NCBI GenBank assembly: GCA_009782865.1
Contig: WRIF01000065.1
Coordinates: forward strand, 1 to 7,640
Source: Promicromonosporaceae bacterium
GTDB lineage: Bacteria; Actinomycetota; Actinomycetes; Actinomycetales; Cellulomonadaceae
Direction: 5' to 3'
Length of the DNA: 7,640 bases
The notes beneath the pieces are model-generated. The model searched no databases. It worked only from the letters and a program-made list of their open reading frames with translations, and had not been told where the DNA came from. Positions 6,792 through 7,640 of this stretch are shown here, piece by piece. How positions within the stretch are numbered: position 1 is the stretch's first letter; the number at the start of each line of letters is the position of its first letter. The position numbers and the translations under genes were made by a program.

Positions 6792-7313
6792 ATGCGCCTG
6801 TATGTGCCAGCCACGCTGGATGAACTCGCCTCCGCCACGGTCACGCCCGAGCGCGTCACCTGGACGGTCCCCGCTCGCCCTGCCCACGGCGTCACGCCCG
6901 CCCTGCGGGGCGAGGTGGGGGAGGAGGACGAGGAGCTGCTCGAGCACGAGGCCTACCTCGCCGCCGCCCGCGATTCCCTCCTGCTGATCGCCGCCTCCCC
7001 AGAGGGGCCGGCGCTGCGGGTGGTCGTGACGGTGGAGGTGTCAGACGATGCCGTTCACGGCGTCCATCACGCCCGCGACGAGGGGGCGATCTCCTCGCAG
7101 ATGTGCGTCCACGCCGAGATTCCAGGCGTGCCCATCCTGGCCCTGCACGTTGACGAACCAGAGGCCATCGACGATGTCAAGGCCCTGCTGGCCGCCGCCG
7201 GCGGCGAATCGGCGGAGGCCGACGAACTGCTCGCCGGCGTGGGCCAGCGCATCGAGGAGCGGAGCCTGCTGTGGTACGCCCCTGAGGAACTGGCCTACAT
7301 TCCGCGCTCCTAG
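6792..7313 (+). CDS. DUF6912 family protein (actinobacterial, function unknown)
   Basis: This 173-residue protein opens with MRLYVPATLDEL, which I recognise as the characteristic N terminus of the actinobacterial DUF6912 family; its length also fits. It is acidic and soluble, with no signal peptide or transmembrane segment. An acidic loop lies at about 41-53 (GEVGEEDEELLEHEAY). A beta-strand-rich core includes LRVVVTVEVSDD, then an Ala-rich helical stretch (about 130-155), ending in LLWYAPEELAYIP, a conserved-looking tail. The ATG at 6792 lacks a clear Shine-Dalgarno sequence; translation may be leaderless or weakly coupled to the upstream gene. It converges on hisN. I recall DUF6912 genes lying near hisN in other actinobacteria, which would make this a conserved neighbourhood, but I could not verify that. 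No function is proposed. Confidence 0.85.
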   Translation: MRLYVPATLDELASATVTPERVTWTVPARPAHGVTPALRGEVGEEDEELLEHEAYLAAARDSLLLIAASPEGPALRVVVTVEVSDDAVHGVHHARDEGAISSQMCVHAEIPGVPILALHVDEPEAIDDVKALLAAAGGESAEADELLAGVGQRIEERSLLWYAPEELAYIPRS

Positions 7314-7314
7314 G

Positions 7315-7360
7315 CCGTCTCGAACTTCCGGACCGTCTCGAACCTCTGGGCCGGCTCGGC
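7315..7360. repeat. 18-bp-period tandem repeat in the convergent gap (two good copies, one degenerate)
   Basis: CCGTCTCGAAC occurs exactly at 7315-7325 and 7333-7343. A degenerate third copy, CCGGCTCGGC, begins at 7351, again 18 bases on, and runs into the hisN stop codon. The repeat fills nearly all of the 46-bp gap between the convergent DUF6912 and hisN genes. No inverted-repeat terminator was seen there. Confidence 0.7.
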
Positions 7361-7640
7361 TAGAACGGGGCCTCGCCCAGATACCGCAGGGCCTCGGCGT
7401 GCAGCAGACCGTTGCTCGCCACGGCGTCACCACCCCAGGGGCCGTCGTCGCCCGCCACCGAGGTGAAGCGCCCGTCGGCCTCGGTGACGATCGGCACCAG
7501 GGCCGCCATGTCGTGCAGGGCGAGTTCGGGTTCGGCGGCGATGTCGACTGCGCCCTCGGCCACCAGGCAGTAGCTCCAGAAGTCTCCATAGGCGCGCGAA
7601 CGGCCGACCCGGCGGGTCAGTTCCAGGAAGCCAGGCAGGC
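7360..7640 (-). CDS. hisN: Histidinol-phosphatase, inositol-monophosphatase type, C-terminal part; runs off the right edge
   Basis: The C-terminal 92 residues are present; the frame is open to the window edge. Enzymes of this type hydrolyse L-histidinol phosphate to histidinol in histidine biosynthesis and are metal-dependent phosphatases of the inositol monophosphatase superfamily. Seen directly are [19 protein letters not shown], followed by [22 protein letters not shown], which corresponds to the second superfamily motif with the metal-binding Asp in HDMAA, then [15 protein letters not shown], typical of actinobacterial HisN. The usual EAGG is EADG here, a minor change. A GTG at 7563 also lies in frame, but starting there would remove the conserved GDFWSY region, so the gene continues beyond 7640. 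The N-terminal catalytic half (DPIDGT motif) lies outside the window. HisN rather than a general inositol monophosphatase is favoured by GDFWSY and the C-terminal pattern. Confidence 0.9.
   Translation of the reverse strand, partial: LPGFLELTRRVGRSRAYGDFWSYCLVAEGAVDIAAEPELALHDMAALVPIVTEADGRFTSVAGDDGPWGGDAVASNGLLHAEALRYLGEAPF

Noticed and set aside
7041..7589. 182-codon minus-strand ORF over DUF6912 and hisN
   Set aside because: It conflicts with two recognised families. Its repeated PEVRDG-like stretch is only the 18-bp DNA repeat translated.

Overview
The window is GC-rich throughout, with long shadow ORFs in most frames, as is usual in high-GC genomes. Its gene families (DUF6912, an actinobacterial-type HisN, LPxTG pilins with a class C sortase) point to a Gram-positive Actinomycetota. 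Actinomycetaceae- or Propionibacteriaceae-like bacteria are plausible, but genus cannot be read from this piece.

Left block (1-4478, minus strand) is a compact sortase-assembled pilus operon. In transcription order it encodes a major shaft pilin with LPLTGG (4478-3123), a class C pilin-polymerising sortase (3123-2293), a second LPTTG protein that also carries a pilin motif plus a Pro/Ser/Thr-rich stalk (2296-1049), and the N-terminal 352 residues of a secreted surface protein that runs off the window (1056-1). Successive genes overlap by 1, 4 and 8 nt, so they are almost certainly co-transcribed and translationally coupled. The expected logic is that SrtC cleaves LPLTG and joins subunits through the pilin-motif lysine of the shaft protein. 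The LPTTG protein may be the wall-proximal base or a minor pilin, and the distal protein an adhesin or accessory subunit.

Middle (4479-4811) is a 333-bp divergent intergenic region with no credible gene. It should hold promoters for both directions and contains a roughly 20-bp direct repeat with a 21-bp period.

Right block (4812-7313, plus strand) has a 635-residue DUF4914 protein with a PEPCK-like P-loop and, 72 bp later, a small DUF6912 protein. Neither has an established function. Convergent to them from the right edge is the C-terminal part of histidinol-phosphatase HisN (7640-7360, minus strand), a histidine-biosynthesis enzyme. The 46-bp gap between DUF6912 and hisN contains an 18-bp-period tandem repeat.

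Nothing here is a clearly new system. The points most worth following up are the second pilin-motif protein with an unrecognised middle domain, the sortase lid lacking its usual aromatic residue, and the uncharacterised P-loop DUF4914 protein divergent from the pilus operon.
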